A stretch of DNA of 61,325 nucleotides from Calditrichota bacterium (GTDB lineage Bacteria; Electryoneota; B3-LCP), in contig JAGVQJ010000084.1 in assembly GCA_020051775.1 (NCBI GenBank), positions 1-61,325 on the forward strand, in the 5' to 3' direction. The translations under genes and the position numbers were made by a program. How positions within the stretch are numbered: the stretch's first letter is position 1; each line of letters begins with the position of its first letter. Below are positions 34,391-42,473 of the stretch, in pieces. The notes below the pieces were generated by a model. That model was not told the origin of the DNA and made no database searches. It saw only the letters and a list, made by a program, of their open reading frames with translations.

Positions 34391-35536
34391 ATGCCCGAAT
34401 TTACCGAATATCAGCAAGAGCTGCGCAAACTGGCGCGGCGTATCGCCGAGGAGAAAGTTCGTCCACGCGCTGCTGAGTGCGATCGCACCGGAGAATTCCC
34501 CTGGGATTTAGTCAAGGTCTTTGCTCAGGCGGGATTTTATGGCTGCTACATTGATCAAAAGTATGGCGGAACGGGGGGGGGTGTCACGGAATTAGCTCTG
34601 GTTACGGAAGAACTCTCCCGCGCTTGCGGAGGAATTTCCCTGGCGGTAGCCGCGACTGCGTTGGGCGCTTTTCCCATCATTCTGGCGGGTAATGAAGAAC
34701 AGAAACAGCGTTGGCTACCGGCCATTGCCAAGGGCGACACCTTGACGGCCTTTTGTCTGACCGAACCCGAAGCCGGATCCGACGCCTCGGCCATGAAAAC
34801 AGTAGCTAAAGTTGACGGCGACTTCTACGTCTTGAACGGGTTAAAGCATTTCATCACGAATGCCGGTGTGGCCAAGATCTACACGGTAATCGCCTCCACT
34901 GACCCGACTAAAGGCGTTATGGGCACGTCTGCGTTTGTGGTCGAAGAGGGCACACCGGGGTTTTCGCTGGGTAAGGAAGAGGACAAGCTGGGCATCCGCG
35001 CTTCGCAGACCCGCGAGGTCATTTTCCAGGATTGCCGTATCCCCAAAGCGAATCTGCTGGGTTCGCCCGGCCGAGGCTTCATCGCCGCCATGCAGACACT
35101 GGATCGTTCTCGTCCCGGCGTCGCGGCGCAGGCTTTGGGCATCGCCCAGGGAGCGCTGGATCTGGCTGTGGATTACGTCAAGCAGCGCAAGCAGTTCGGC
35201 AAGACCATTGCAGAATTCCAGGGCATTCAATGGATGTTAGCGGATCTGGCGACCGAAGTGGAATCAGCACGCGCTTTGCTCTACAAATCCGCCTACATGA
35301 TTGATTCCGGCCTACCCGGCATCAGCAAGATCTCCGCCATGGCCAAGCTGAAGTGTTCCGACGTAGCCATGCGCGTCACCACCGACGCCGTGCAGCTCTT
35401 CGGCGGTTACGGCTACATGAAGGACTACCCCATCGAGAAATACATGCGCGACGCCAAGATCACCCAGATCTATGAAGGCACCAACCAGATTCAGCGCCTG
35501 GTAATCGCGCGGGAAGTGCTGAAGGAGAGCCGGTAG
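34391..35536 (+). CDS. Acyl-CoA dehydrogenase
   Basis: 381 residues, normal for short-chain enzymes. FAD flavoprotein oxidising acyl-CoA to enoyl-CoA. Seen: FCLTEPEAGSDASAM (FAD/substrate loop), DRSRPGVAAQALGIAQGALDL, QLFGGYGYMKDYPIEKYMRDAK, and the catalytic Glu362 in IYEGTNQIQRL, the position used by butyryl- and short-chain acyl-CoA dehydrogenases. No electron-transfer flavoprotein genes are in the window. Together with the hydroxyacyl-CoA dehydrogenase at 22225 it could take part in beta-oxidation or in butyrate formation. CCGGAG lies before the ATG; the next gene starts 3 nt after the stop. Confidence 0.94.
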   Translation: MPEFTEYQQELRKLARRIAEEKVRPRAAECDRTGEFPWDLVKVFAQAGFYGCYIDQKYGGTGGGVTELALVTEELSRACGGISLAVAATALGAFPIILAGNEEQKQRWLPAIAKGDTLTAFCLTEPEAGSDASAMKTVAKVDGDFYVLNGLKHFITNAGVAKIYTVIASTDPTKGVMGTSAFVVEEGTPGFSLGKEEDKLGIRASQTREVIFQDCRIPKANLLGSPGRGFIAAMQTLDRSRPGVAAQALGIAQGALDLAVDYVKQRKQFGKTIAEFQGIQWMLADLATEVESARALLYKSAYMIDSGLPGISKISAMAKLKCSDVAMRVTTDAVQLFGGYGYMKDYPIEKYMRDAKITQIYEGTNQIQRLVIAREVLKESR

Positions 35537-35539
35537 CTC

Positions 35540-36316
35540 ATGCGCTTCCTGGTTGTTCTAAATCTGACTTGTTGGGCGGCTGTCATAGCCGCCCAAACTC
35601 CATACCCCCCCATCACCTACCACCTTGCTCCCGTGCAAGGGATCAAAGCCCTGCGTACCCGATATTCCTCCCAAGAGTTAATCATCTTGCAGAAACTCAA
35701 CCGCCGCGACCTAGATCACCTCCTGCGCTTAAAAGAGATGGTCGTCCCGGATCAGTGGTATTACAACGAACTGGCCTATTCTCCGCTACCGGATACTTGG
35801 TCTTGGGCGGAGCAATATCCCAAAGCTATCATCGTTCACCAGCCGGATCAGGTTTTCGGCGCTTATGAGAACGGACGACTGGTGCGTTGGGGGCCGGTCA
35901 GTACCGGCCGCAAAGCCGCTCCGACTCCTACAGGATTGTACAATTTGAAATGGAAGGCAAAGGTCCACATTAGCACCGACAACGACGAATGGCGCTTGCC
36001 CTGGTATTTCAATTTCATCAACTTCCGAGGTTTGGGGTTTCACCAGTATGAACTGCCCGGTTACCCCGCCAGCCACGCCTGCATCCGCCTGCTGGAAGGT
36101 GATGCCCTGTGGATTTACGGTTGGGGTGAGCAATGGACACTCGACGCCAAACGAGAAACCCTGGTGCAACTTGGCACGCCGGTATTGATTCTTGGTCAAT
36201 ACGACTTTAATGCGCAACCACCTTGGCGCTCGATCGAATATCTAATTCATCGCATCGTTCTCCCCGCCATTCCTGATACCCAACGAATTATCCCCTTCAA
36301 TCCTCAGAAACCTTGA
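35540..36316 (+). CDS. L,D-transpeptidase (YkuD domain), exported
   Basis: 258 residues with a short signal peptide (FLVVLNLTCWAAVIAAQ). The YkuD domain at about residues 90-215 begins KAIIVHQPDQVFGAYENGRLVRWGPVSTG and has the threonine/proline-rich TPTGLYNLKWK. The catalytic segment reads ASHACIRLLEGDA with Cys181. The usual SHGC is SHAC here, a conservative change at the glycine. Predicted to cross-link peptidoglycan or attach lipoproteins in the periplasm. It starts 3 nt after the acyl-CoA dehydrogenase, probably by chance of operon structure. Confidence 0.87.
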   Translation: MRFLVVLNLTCWAAVIAAQTPYPPITYHLAPVQGIKALRTRYSSQELIILQKLNRRDLDHLLRLKEMVVPDQWYYNELAYSPLPDTWSWAEQYPKAIIVHQPDQVFGAYENGRLVRWGPVSTGRKAAPTPTGLYNLKWKAKVHISTDNDEWRLPWYFNFINFRGLGFHQYELPGYPASHACIRLLEGDALWIYGWGEQWTLDAKRETLVQLGTPVLILGQYDFNAQPPWRSIEYLIHRIVLPAIPDTQRIIPFNPQKP

Positions 36317-36375
36317 TGACACGCTTTTTTCCCTGAGTATAGGTCACAATCCATCTTGATTCATCGGGATAGGGC

Positions 36376-36404
36376 TTGACTGGTCTTGTGAAATTTTGTA
36401 TATT
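36376..36404 (+). promoter_or_regulatory. Promoter of the NapC/NirT-type cytochrome gene
   Basis: TTGACT (36376-36381), 17-bp spacer, TATATT (36399-36404). Predicted start near 36411, giving a leader of about 77 nt before the ATG at 36488; this rules out the in-frame TTG at 36413. Confidence 0.75.
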
Positions 36405-36487
36405 ACATCGTTTTGTCCGACCGGGGATCGCATGAAACAGACGTAAATTCTACATCCTATCATAAGGATCGAAGGAGAGGACTATCC

Positions 36488-38011
36488 ATGCCACAGGAAG
36501 AAAAGAAGGGATTCGTCTCGCTGCTTTATAACCGCATCAGCTACCTGGGAGGAATGCTGGCGGCCATCATGATCGTCATCTTTCTGTTGCTGATGTTCAT
36601 TTCCTCTGTGGCCGGAGGTGAAAACCCCTACTTTGGGTTGGTGACTTTTATCGTCCTTCCGCCCTTCATTATTTTAGGGCTTTTGCTCATTCCCATCGGT
36701 GTTTGGTGGGAACGGCGCAACCGCTTGCGAAAAGGGCGCAAGACGGAAGTTCTCTTCCCCATCATTGACCTGAACGTTCCCAAGAACCGCCGTTATCTGA
36801 TCATTTTCAATGTCAGTGTTTTTGGCCTGCTGCTGATAGCGGCGGTGGGAAGTTACCATGCCTATCACTATACGGAAACGACCGGTTTTTGCGGCAAGCT
36901 TTGCCACGAAGTCATGAATCCCGAGTACACGGCCTATGAGCAATCACCCCACGCGCGTGTCGGTTGCGTGGATTGTCATGTGGGATCAGGGGCCAGCTTC
37001 TACGTCAAATCCAAACTCTCGGGCATGTATCAGGTTTACGCCGCCCTCGCCAACGTCTACCCCAAACCTATTCCCACCCCCATCAAAAACCTGCGACCCG
37101 CTCAGGAAACCTGTGAACAATGTCATTGGCCGGCGGCCTTCTTCGGCGAAAAACAGAAAATGACGAGCCATTATCTCTACGATAAAGAGAACTCGCCCTG
37201 GACTGTCAATATGCTGATCAAAATCGGAGGCGGCTCTCCGGGCACGGCACAAACCACCGGCATTCACTGGCACATGAACATTGCGAACCGGGTGGAGTAC
37301 ATCGCTCGCGACCAGCGACAGCAGGACATACCTTGGGTGAAAATGAGCAATTTTAAGACGGGCGTAGTCAACGAATTCAACGACGAAACCAATCCTTTGA
37401 CTCCAGGCGAATTGGATTCTCTCCCCAAACACCGTATGGATTGCATGGATTGCCATAACCGACCCACCCATGTCTTTCGGTCGCCCAATTATTCCATGAA
37501 CCTGGCGCTGGATACTCGGATGATGGACCCGAAACTTCCCAACATCAAAGCGAATGGAGTCAAGGTGCTTACGGGTGAATATAAAAATACCCCGGAGGCT
37601 TTGAGCAGCATTAGTCAGCAGATTTGGGCTCTTTACGATGAAAAGAACTTCCCCGACACAACCATCCACCCGGCTTCCATCGAACAGGCAGTGAAAACCT
37701 TGCAGGAAATCTATGCCACTAACTTTTTCCCGGAAATGGGAGTTCGATGGGATGTGTATACCGATGATATCGGCCATACGACCTCCAAAGGCTGCCACCG
37801 TTGCCATGACGGCAACCATAAAACGACGGACGGCAAAACGATCACACGGGAGTGCAGCGCTTGTCATACCATCCTCTCACAAGGCCGCCCGGATAGCCTG
37901 GAAATCACTGCTGATCTGGTCAACGGCCTGGAATTCAAACATCCGGTGGACATAGGCGACGCTTGGAAAGAAACCGGCTGCTTCGAATGCCACACCGGAG
38001 GGCAGCCCTGA
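36488..38011 (+). CDS. Membrane multiheme cytochrome c, NapC/NirT-type (seven heme motifs)
   Basis: 507 residues from the ATG at 36488, preceded by AAGGAGAGG. Three hydrophobic helices occupy about residues 15-125. Heme motifs: CGKLCH (a CxxxCH form, Cys135), CVDCH (160), CEQCH (209), CMDCH (319), CHRCH (436), CSACH (456) and CFECH (498). The FCGKLCHEVMNPEY and SPHARVGCVDCHVG region is typical of a NapC/NirT-related family that oxidises the quinol pool and passes electrons to periplasmic or outer partners. Likely role: link between membrane quinols and extracytoplasmic acceptors, possibly including the sorted cytochrome at 10596 (inference). It has its own promoter; the Gly/Cys-rich gene follows at 168 nt with its own promoter too. 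Confidence 0.9.
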   Translation: MPQEEKKGFVSLLYNRISYLGGMLAAIMIVIFLLLMFISSVAGGENPYFGLVTFIVLPPFIILGLLLIPIGVWWERRNRLRKGRKTEVLFPIIDLNVPKNRRYLIIFNVSVFGLLLIAAVGSYHAYHYTETTGFCGKLCHEVMNPEYTAYEQSPHARVGCVDCHVGSGASFYVKSKLSGMYQVYAALANVYPKPIPTPIKNLRPAQETCEQCHWPAAFFGEKQKMTSHYLYDKENSPWTVNMLIKIGGGSPGTAQTTGIHWHMNIANRVEYIARDQRQQDIPWVKMSNFKTGVVNEFNDETNPLTPGELDSLPKHRMDCMDCHNRPTHVFRSPNYSMNLALDTRMMDPKLPNIKANGVKVLTGEYKNTPEALSSISQQIWALYDEKNFPDTTIHPASIEQAVKTLQEIYATNFFPEMGVRWDVYTDDIGHTTSKGCHRCHDGNHKTTDGKTITRECSACHTILSQGRPDSLEITADLVNGLEFKHPVDIGDAWKETGCFECHTGGQP

Positions 38012-38064
38012 GTGCCCGCTGATTACGGAGGGAATAAACTGGTATTGTCATGCTATAATAAACG

Positions 38065-38090
38065 ATGAGAAAAATTTCTTTTTCTCATTT
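38065..38090 (+). terminator. AT-rich hairpin after the cytochrome gene
   Basis: ATGAGAAAAA (38065-38074), loop TTTC, TTTTTCTCAT (38079-38088): ten perfect pairs whose 3' arm itself contributes the U-run. It ends just before the promoter at 38096. Plausible weak terminator. Confidence 0.45.
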
Positions 38091-38095
38091 AAGGC

Positions 38096-38124
38096 TTGAT
38101 TTTCACATAAAAATAACTTATATT
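38096..38124 (+). promoter_or_regulatory. Promoter of the Gly/Cys-rich secreted protein gene
   Basis: TTGATT (38096-38101), 17-bp spacer, TATATT (38119-38124). Predicted start near 38131, about 49 nt before the ATG. Confidence 0.75.
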
Positions 38125-38179
38125 GTGCAGAACATCACAATGACGGGAATTACTAGACGATAACTGAAGGGAGCGAGTC

Positions 38180-38989
38180 ATGCAGAAGATCTTTGGCAGC
38201 AGACTGGCACTGGTACTGATTTGTATCCTCGCCGGTTCCATGGTAGCTCAAGCTGGCGTCGTGCAGGGCTTGGTTACGGATTCAACGGGCACTCCGGTTG
38301 ATAGCGCTCGCGTCATGCTTAAAAAATGCGGCGGTTGTGGTGGCGGAGGTGGAATTAGTTATACGACCTACACCGGGTCCGATGGAACCTACCTTTTCTC
38401 CACGGTCAGTGCCGGTTTCTATCGCGCCATGGCGATGAAAACGGGTATCGGAAGGGACAAGGACACACTGACGGTCGTAGCCAGTGGCAGCTATACAGTT
38501 AATTTTATTCTCCTGCCGGGAGGTTGCGGCATGGGTGGTACCCCAGCTGACTCCTGCGGTATGGGCGGCGGCGGTGGTGGTGGCGGCGGTGGCGGTTGCC
38601 ATCCCGACTCCTGCAGTATGGGTGGCTGTCCCGGTGGCGGCGGCGGCGGTGGTGGCGGTTGCCAGGGTGACACCTGCACAGCTGGCGGCTGTGGTGGTTG
38701 CGGCGGAGAAGGTTTCAATCCGAATGGCAAAACAAAGATCACCGGCTCTTATCCCAATCCCTTCAATCCTTCGACAACCATCGGTTTCATGCTACCTCAA
38801 TCCGGTGCGGTCAACCTGTCGGTTTACAATTTGAACGGCCAGCGGGTGGCTCAGTTGGTTAACGGCGCGATCGAAGCCGGCAATCATCAGGTTGTCTGGA
38901 ACGCCGCCAATCTGGCCTCCGGCATCTACCTGGTGCGTTTGGAAGCTGCTAATACGGTGTCTATCAAGCGAGTGGTCTTCATGAAGTAA
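38180..38989 (+). CDS. Secreted Gly/Cys-rich protein with carboxypeptidase-regulatory-like and C-terminal sorting domains
   Basis: 269 residues in four parts. (1) Signal peptide ending AQA near residue 25. (2) A small beta-sandwich domain, GVVQGLVTDSTGTPVDSARV to about 110, of the carboxypeptidase regulatory-like type, with KKCGGCGGGGG inside. (3) A low-complexity stretch at about 113-180 with poly-Gly runs up to 11 residues and nine cysteines, built on three imperfect repeats (PADSCGMGG, HPDSCSMGGC, QGDTCTAGGC). (4) A C-terminal module of about 84 residues starting GSYPNPFNPSTTIGF and ending GIYLVRLEAA ... RVVFMK, the type-IX-like sorting domain. No known homologue comes to mind. The regular cysteines suggest metal binding or disulfide cross-linking at the cell surface (inference). 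GAAGGGAGCG precedes the ATG. Own promoter and terminator. Confidence 0.85.
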   Translation: MQKIFGSRLALVLICILAGSMVAQAGVVQGLVTDSTGTPVDSARVMLKKCGGCGGGGGISYTTYTGSDGTYLFSTVSAGFYRAMAMKTGIGRDKDTLTVVASGSYTVNFILLPGGCGMGGTPADSCGMGGGGGGGGGGGCHPDSCSMGGCPGGGGGGGGGCQGDTCTAGGCGGCGGEGFNPNGKTKITGSYPNPFNPSTTIGFMLPQSGAVNLSVYNLNGQRVAQLVNGAIEAGNHQVVWNAANLASGIYLVRLEAANTVSIKRVVFMK

Positions 38990-39020
38990 TTTGCCAGCAT
39001 TTACAGTAAGCCATAAACAA

Positions 39021-39050
39021 AGGGGCGATCCGTACGGATCGCCCTTTTTG
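39021..39050. terminator. Bidirectional rho-independent terminator
   Basis: GGGCGATCCG-TA-CGGATCGCCC (39023-39044), a perfect 10-bp stem, followed by TTTTT (39045-39049) on the plus strand and preceded by a CAAAGG stretch giving CCTTTG on the minus strand. It separates the convergent Gly/Cys-rich protein gene and lysine aminotransferase gene. Confidence 0.88.
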
Positions 39051-39089
39051 CCGATTCTATATACTGTGTCCTGTCTTCTCTATTCTCTT

Positions 39090-40433
39090 CTAAAACACTT
39101 CCTTCACCGACTTCAACAGCGTATCCATGCAGATACCGATGTGCTCTTCCTTGATGTTGAGTGGCGGGCGGAAGCGGATGGTGCTGGTACCGCAACCCAG
39201 GATGGCCACGCCGTTGTCGTAGAGCTTGAAACGCAGCTTGTTGCGCATTTCTGCGGTGGGAAGATCAAACGCGCACATCAGACCCAGTCCGCGCGCGTTC
39301 AGGATGATCTCGGGGTACTTCTTCTGCAAGTCCTCAAGCCCTTTCAGCAGTACCTTACCCATCACGGCGGCGTTTTCCGCTAGCTTCTCTTCGTGCATGA
39401 CTTCCAGGTACTTGGCGCAGCGCACCATGTCAATCAGATTGCCGCCCCAGGTGGAATTGATGCGCGATGAAGTGTGGAACACGTTGTCTTCCACCGACTC
39501 GACCTTTTCGTTGGACACGAAACCGCACACCTGCGTCTTCTTGCCGAAGGCGAACATATCGGGTTGCACGTCGTGGTTTTCAAAGGCCCACATGCGGCCC
39601 GTCAAGCCCATGCCCGCCTGCACTTCGTCGAAAATCAGCACCGCTTCATTTTCATCAGCCAGCACTTTCAAGGCGCGCAGGAATTCGCCGCGGAAGTGGC
39701 GGTCGCCGCCTTCGCCCTGGATCGGTTCGATGATGATGGCGGCGATATCGTCCTTATTTTCAACGAAAGCGTGCTTGACTTGTGCTAAGGACAGAGCTTC
39801 CATTTTCTTGACGTCAGCCAGGTTCTTCTCATTTAGAGGGAAGGTGACTGCCGGGCTGATCGCTTTGGGCCAGTCGAACATGGGGAAGTATTGATATTTC
39901 ACCGGATCCGTGCGGGTGATGGTCAGGGTGTAGCCGCTGCGGCCGTGAAAGGCGTTATCGAAGCTGAGGACTTTATGTCCCATTTCGCGCCGATAACCCT
40001 TCTGGAAGTTGCGTCGTACCTTCCAATCGAATGAAGCCTTCAGAGCGTTCTCTATGCCCAGCGTGCCGCCGGCTACGAAGAAAGCCCATTTGAAGCCTTT
40101 AGGCACGGCCAAGTGGAAGAAGGTCTCTACGAAGGAGGCCATTTCCGTTGTATACAAGTCTGAATTCGTAATGTTGTTGACCGCCACTTCACCCATGAAG
40201 CGGATGAATTCCGGTGTGGTCAGTTTGGGGTGGTTGTAGCCGATGGGAGAACTGGCGAAGAAGGTGAACATGTCCAGGTATTCCTTGCCCGTCTTGGCAT
40301 CATGGCACCAGACGTCGTGCGACTTGCGCAGGTCGAAGACCATATCGAAGCCGTCCGCCAGCATGTATTTCCCCAGGGTCGAGTGTACGTTCTGGGGTTC
40401 GATGCAATATTTCAAGTTGTTTTTGCAGCTCAT
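39090..40433 (-). CDS. lat: L-lysine 6-transaminase
   Basis: 447 residues starting at the ATG at 40431-40433, which has GGAG 7 nt upstream; another ATG at 40466 lies in the palindromic repeat and lacks a site. PLP enzyme moving the epsilon-amino group of lysine to 2-oxoglutarate, forming 2-aminoadipate-6-semialdehyde and glutamate. Features: NNITNSDLYT, FVAGGTLGIENALKASFDWK, IIEPIQGEGGD, LIFDEVQAGMGLTGRMWAFE and the PLP-lysine segment FGKKTQVCG at about 296-304. This set matches lysine epsilon-aminotransferases of the Lat type closely. The neighbouring aldehyde dehydrogenase would oxidise its product. The terminator at 39021-39050 follows. Confidence 0.92.
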   Translation of the reverse strand: MSCKNNLKYCIEPQNVHSTLGKYMLADGFDMVFDLRKSHDVWCHDAKTGKEYLDMFTFFASSPIGYNHPKLTTPEFIRFMGEVAVNNITNSDLYTTEMASFVETFFHLAVPKGFKWAFFVAGGTLGIENALKASFDWKVRRNFQKGYRREMGHKVLSFDNAFHGRSGYTLTITRTDPVKYQYFPMFDWPKAISPAVTFPLNEKNLADVKKMEALSLAQVKHAFVENKDDIAAIIIEPIQGEGGDRHFRGEFLRALKVLADENEAVLIFDEVQAGMGLTGRMWAFENHDVQPDMFAFGKKTQVCGFVSNEKVESVEDNVFHTSSRINSTWGGNLIDMVRCAKYLEVMHEEKLAENAAVMGKVLLKGLEDLQKKYPEIILNARGLGLMCAFDLPTAEMRNKLRFKLYDNGVAILGCGTSTIRFRPPLNIKEEHIGICMDTLLKSVKEVF

Positions 40434-40467
40434 GTCTGTCTCCGTGGTTAGGGTTTTAAAATTCATT

Positions 40468-40550
40468 GACAGGCGGGGACGCCTGTACTACCAATCATAA
40501 GGGGGGACGCCGGCTTCTACCCACTGGTGGGTCAGGCGTCCCTGCCTGAT
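40468..40550. repeat. Composite palindromic element upstream of lat
   Basis: Three hairpins in 83 bp: ACAGGCG-GGGA-CGCCTGT (40469-40486), ACCCA-CTGG-TGGGT (40519-40532) and TCAGGC-GTCCCT-GCCTGA (40532-40549). The first and third are close inverted copies of each other (core CAGGCGTCCCYGCCTG). The same arrangement, an inverted pair of CAGGC palindromes, occurs at 42248-42308 before the aldehyde dehydrogenase gene. Confidence 0.75.
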
Positions 40551-40630
40551 GTTTGCGTAAACCCGATTACGTAGATCTTCAAGAGCATGCGTCGTATGTG
40601 CTTGGTCATGGTCGTTTCTATTGTGACATG

Positions 40631-40724
40631 GTAGGGCGGACTAAGGACTTCAGTCCGCAGTCCGCCGTGTTGTAGGAAATCGGTGGACTGCGATTGCAAA
40701 CCCAACGACCTTAGTCCACCCTAC
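40631..40724. repeat. 94-bp element with 16-bp terminal inverted repeats (MITE-like)
   Basis: Ends GTAGGGCGGACTAAGG (40631-40646) and CCTTAGTCCACCCTAC (40709-40724) are inverted repeats with 15 of 16 matches. Inside are further GGACTGCG/CGCAGTCC copies. It starts 2 bp beyond the aldehyde dehydrogenase stop codon and could fold into a long hairpin in mRNA between that gene and lat. No ORF, so any mobilisation would need an enzyme in trans. Confidence 0.7.
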
Positions 40725-40726
40725 TT

Positions 40727-42220
40727 TCACACTTGTTCCGTATCAATCTGCGCCTTCTGCAATTTACCGGAGAAGTCCACGTATACCGTCTTGGTTTCGC
40801 TGTAGAATTCGTAGACCTGCCAGCCGCCTTCGCGGTGGCCGTTGCCGGTTTCCTTCATGCCGCCGAAAGGCATGTGCGCTTCCGCACCGATGGTCGGCCC
40901 GTTAACGTAAGTGATACCGCATTCGATGTCGCGGATGGCCTTGAAGGCCTGGTTCACGTTGCGGGTGTAAATCGAACTGGACAGACCGTAGACCGTGTCG
41001 TTCAACACTGTAATGGCTTCGTCGAAGTTTCGCACGCGAATGACCGACAGCACCGGTCCAAAGATTTCTTCCTGCTCAAGCCGAGACATCGGTTTAACCT
41101 CGGTGAATATCGTCGGCAGGTAGAACGTGCCCTTGGCGTACTGTGAACCTTCCGGTCGTTTACCGCCGCAAACCAACTTGGCGCCTTGTTTCTTACCTAT
41201 CTCCACGTACTCTTCGACCACTCCGCGCTGCCCTTCGTTAATGCAAGGGCCCATCTCGATGGATTCATCCAAACCGTTGCCGACCTTCAGTTTTTCTGCG
41301 CGTTTCACCAGCATATCCACGAATTTGTCGTGGATTTTGTCGTGCAGGATCACACGCGAAGTGGCCGTGCAGCGCTGGCCGGTGGTGCCGAAAGCACCCC
41401 AGAGCACGCCATCCAAAGCCAGCTCCAAGTCGGCGTCATCCATGATGATCACACCATTCTTGCCGCCTAATTCCAGGGAAACGCGTTTCAACATAGCTCC
41501 CGCGCGAGCTTGAATGTCCTTGCCGATGCTCGATGAGCCGGTGAAGGAGATCAGATTGACGTCTTTATGTTCAACGATGGGATTGCCGACTTTCGATCCC
41601 GATCCGTGTACAAGGTTCACGACACCGGCGGGAATGCCGGCTTCGGCCAATATCTCGACCAATACCGTAGCTGTGGCCGGAGTATCCGAGGCGGGCTTGA
41701 AAACCACCGTGTTGCCGCAGGCCAGCGCCGGGAAGATCTTCCAGGTGGGGATGGCCATGGGGAAGTTCCAGGGAGTGATGATCCCGGCCACACCCACTGG
41801 CATACGGAAGGATATATTCATCTTGTTGGGAAGTTCCGAGGGCGCGGTGTGGCTGAACAACCTGCGCGTCTCGGAAGCAGCGTAATAGGCAGTGTCAATG
41901 CCTTCCTGCGTGTCGCCGCGCGTCTCTTTCAAGACTTTGCCCATCTCGCGGGTCATCAGCTTGGCGATCTCTTCCTTGCGCGCCACCATGATGTCGCCGA
42001 CTTTCTTCAAGAAGTCGCCGCGCACGGGAGCGGGAGTGAGCCGCCAGCTTTTGTACGCCTGCCGCGCCGCTGTTACCGCCGCGTCCACTTCCCGCTGATC
42101 GGACTTGGGGAACGTGCCAATCTGGTCGCTGTGGTCGGCGGGATTGATATTATCAAACCGCTCCCCGGAAGCGGCATCCTGCCATTGGCCGGCGATAAAA
42201 TTCTTATAAGCATTGCTCAT
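40727..42220 (-). CDS. NAD(P)-dependent aldehyde dehydrogenase, likely 2-aminoadipate-semialdehyde oxidising
   Basis: 497 residues. Catalytic Cys284 in GQRCTATSR, Glu in SLELGGKNG, cofactor FTGSSSIG, and [19 protein letters not shown] are complete. General family: ALDH superfamily, closest in pattern to semialdehyde dehydrogenases. Its position directly upstream of lysine 6-transaminase suggests oxidation of 2-aminoadipate-6-semialdehyde to 2-aminoadipate; sequence alone does not prove the substrate. The ATG at 42218-42220 has GGAGG five nt upstream. Its leader contains a hairpin with T6 and a paired palindromic element; a promoter lies at 42345-42374. Confidence 0.88.
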   Translation of the reverse strand: MSNAYKNFIAGQWQDAASGERFDNINPADHSDQIGTFPKSDQREVDAAVTAARQAYKSWRLTPAPVRGDFLKKVGDIMVARKEEIAKLMTREMGKVLKETRGDTQEGIDTAYYAASETRRLFSHTAPSELPNKMNISFRMPVGVAGIITPWNFPMAIPTWKIFPALACGNTVVFKPASDTPATATVLVEILAEAGIPAGVVNLVHGSGSKVGNPIVEHKDVNLISFTGSSSIGKDIQARAGAMLKRVSLELGGKNGVIIMDDADLELALDGVLWGAFGTTGQRCTATSRVILHDKIHDKFVDMLVKRAEKLKVGNGLDESIEMGPCINEGQRGVVEEYVEIGKKQGAKLVCGGKRPEGSQYAKGTFYLPTIFTEVKPMSRLEQEEIFGPVLSVIRVRNFDEAITVLNDTVYGLSSSIYTRNVNQAFKAIRDIECGITYVNGPTIGAEAHMPFGGMKETGNGHREGGWQVYEFYSETKTVYVDFSGKLQKAQIDTEQV

Positions 42221-42247
42221 CTATTCCTCCATCTCTGTTTTATAGGC

Positions 42248-42308
42248 AAGGAGGACAGACATTCCTGTCTGTCTATATTATGGTCAGGCAGGAATGCCTG
42301 ACCTCCTC
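42248..42308. repeat. Composite palindromic element upstream of the aldehyde dehydrogenase gene
   Basis: Outer arms AGGAGG (42249-42254) and CCTCCT (42302-42307) enclose two hairpins, GACAGACA-TTCC-TGTCTGTC (42254-42273) and GTCAGGCA-GGAA-TGCCTGAC (42283-42302). The loops TTCC and GGAA are complementary, and the second hairpin is a diverged inverted copy of the first. The whole can form either one long stem or two hairpins. Related to the element at 40468-40550. Confidence 0.78.
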
Positions 42309-42317
42309 GAAATTCGC

Positions 42318-42339
42318 AAAAAATGGGCTCAGAGCCCAT
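42318..42339 (-). terminator. Hairpin with T6 between the membrane phosphatase-superfamily gene and the aldehyde dehydrogenase gene
   Basis: On the minus strand ATGGGC-TCTGA-GCCCAT followed by TTTTTT. It fits a terminator of the gene ending at 42474. Oddly, the promoter at 42345-42374 is directly upstream, so the same hairpin would form the first ~20 nt of the aldehyde dehydrogenase mRNA. Confidence 0.6.
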
Positions 42340-42344
42340 CGTTA

Positions 42345-42374
42345 AATATACGAAAATCAGCCTTATAAAGTCAA
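42345..42374 (-). promoter_or_regulatory. Promoter of the aldehyde dehydrogenase gene
   Basis: Minus strand TTGACT (42374-42369), 18-bp spacer, TATATT (42350-42345). Predicted start near 42338, giving a ~117-nt leader with a hairpin/T6 and the composite palindrome. Confidence 0.65.
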
Positions 42375-42473
42375 GGGCATTCCAGCCATTTTGAGATGGT
42401 CTGGGGAGTGATCGAACGGTGGAAAGTAACGCAGGAAATCGGGGAATCTATTACTTTATATCGGAATGTTCCT

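Noticed and set aside
36413-36487. TTG start for the NapC/NirT-type cytochrome
   Set aside because: It coincides with the predicted transcription start, lacks a ribosome-binding site, and would put 25 polar residues before the first helix.
38491-38742. Minus-strand ORF with long poly-proline runs
   Set aside because: It is the complement of the poly-Gly region of the secreted protein at 38180; it has no ribosome-binding site and no conserved sequence.
39090-42220. Lysine riboswitch in the leaders of the lysine-degradation genes
   Set aside because: The leaders are occupied by simple palindromes and are too short for the ~170-nt five-helix lysine aptamer.
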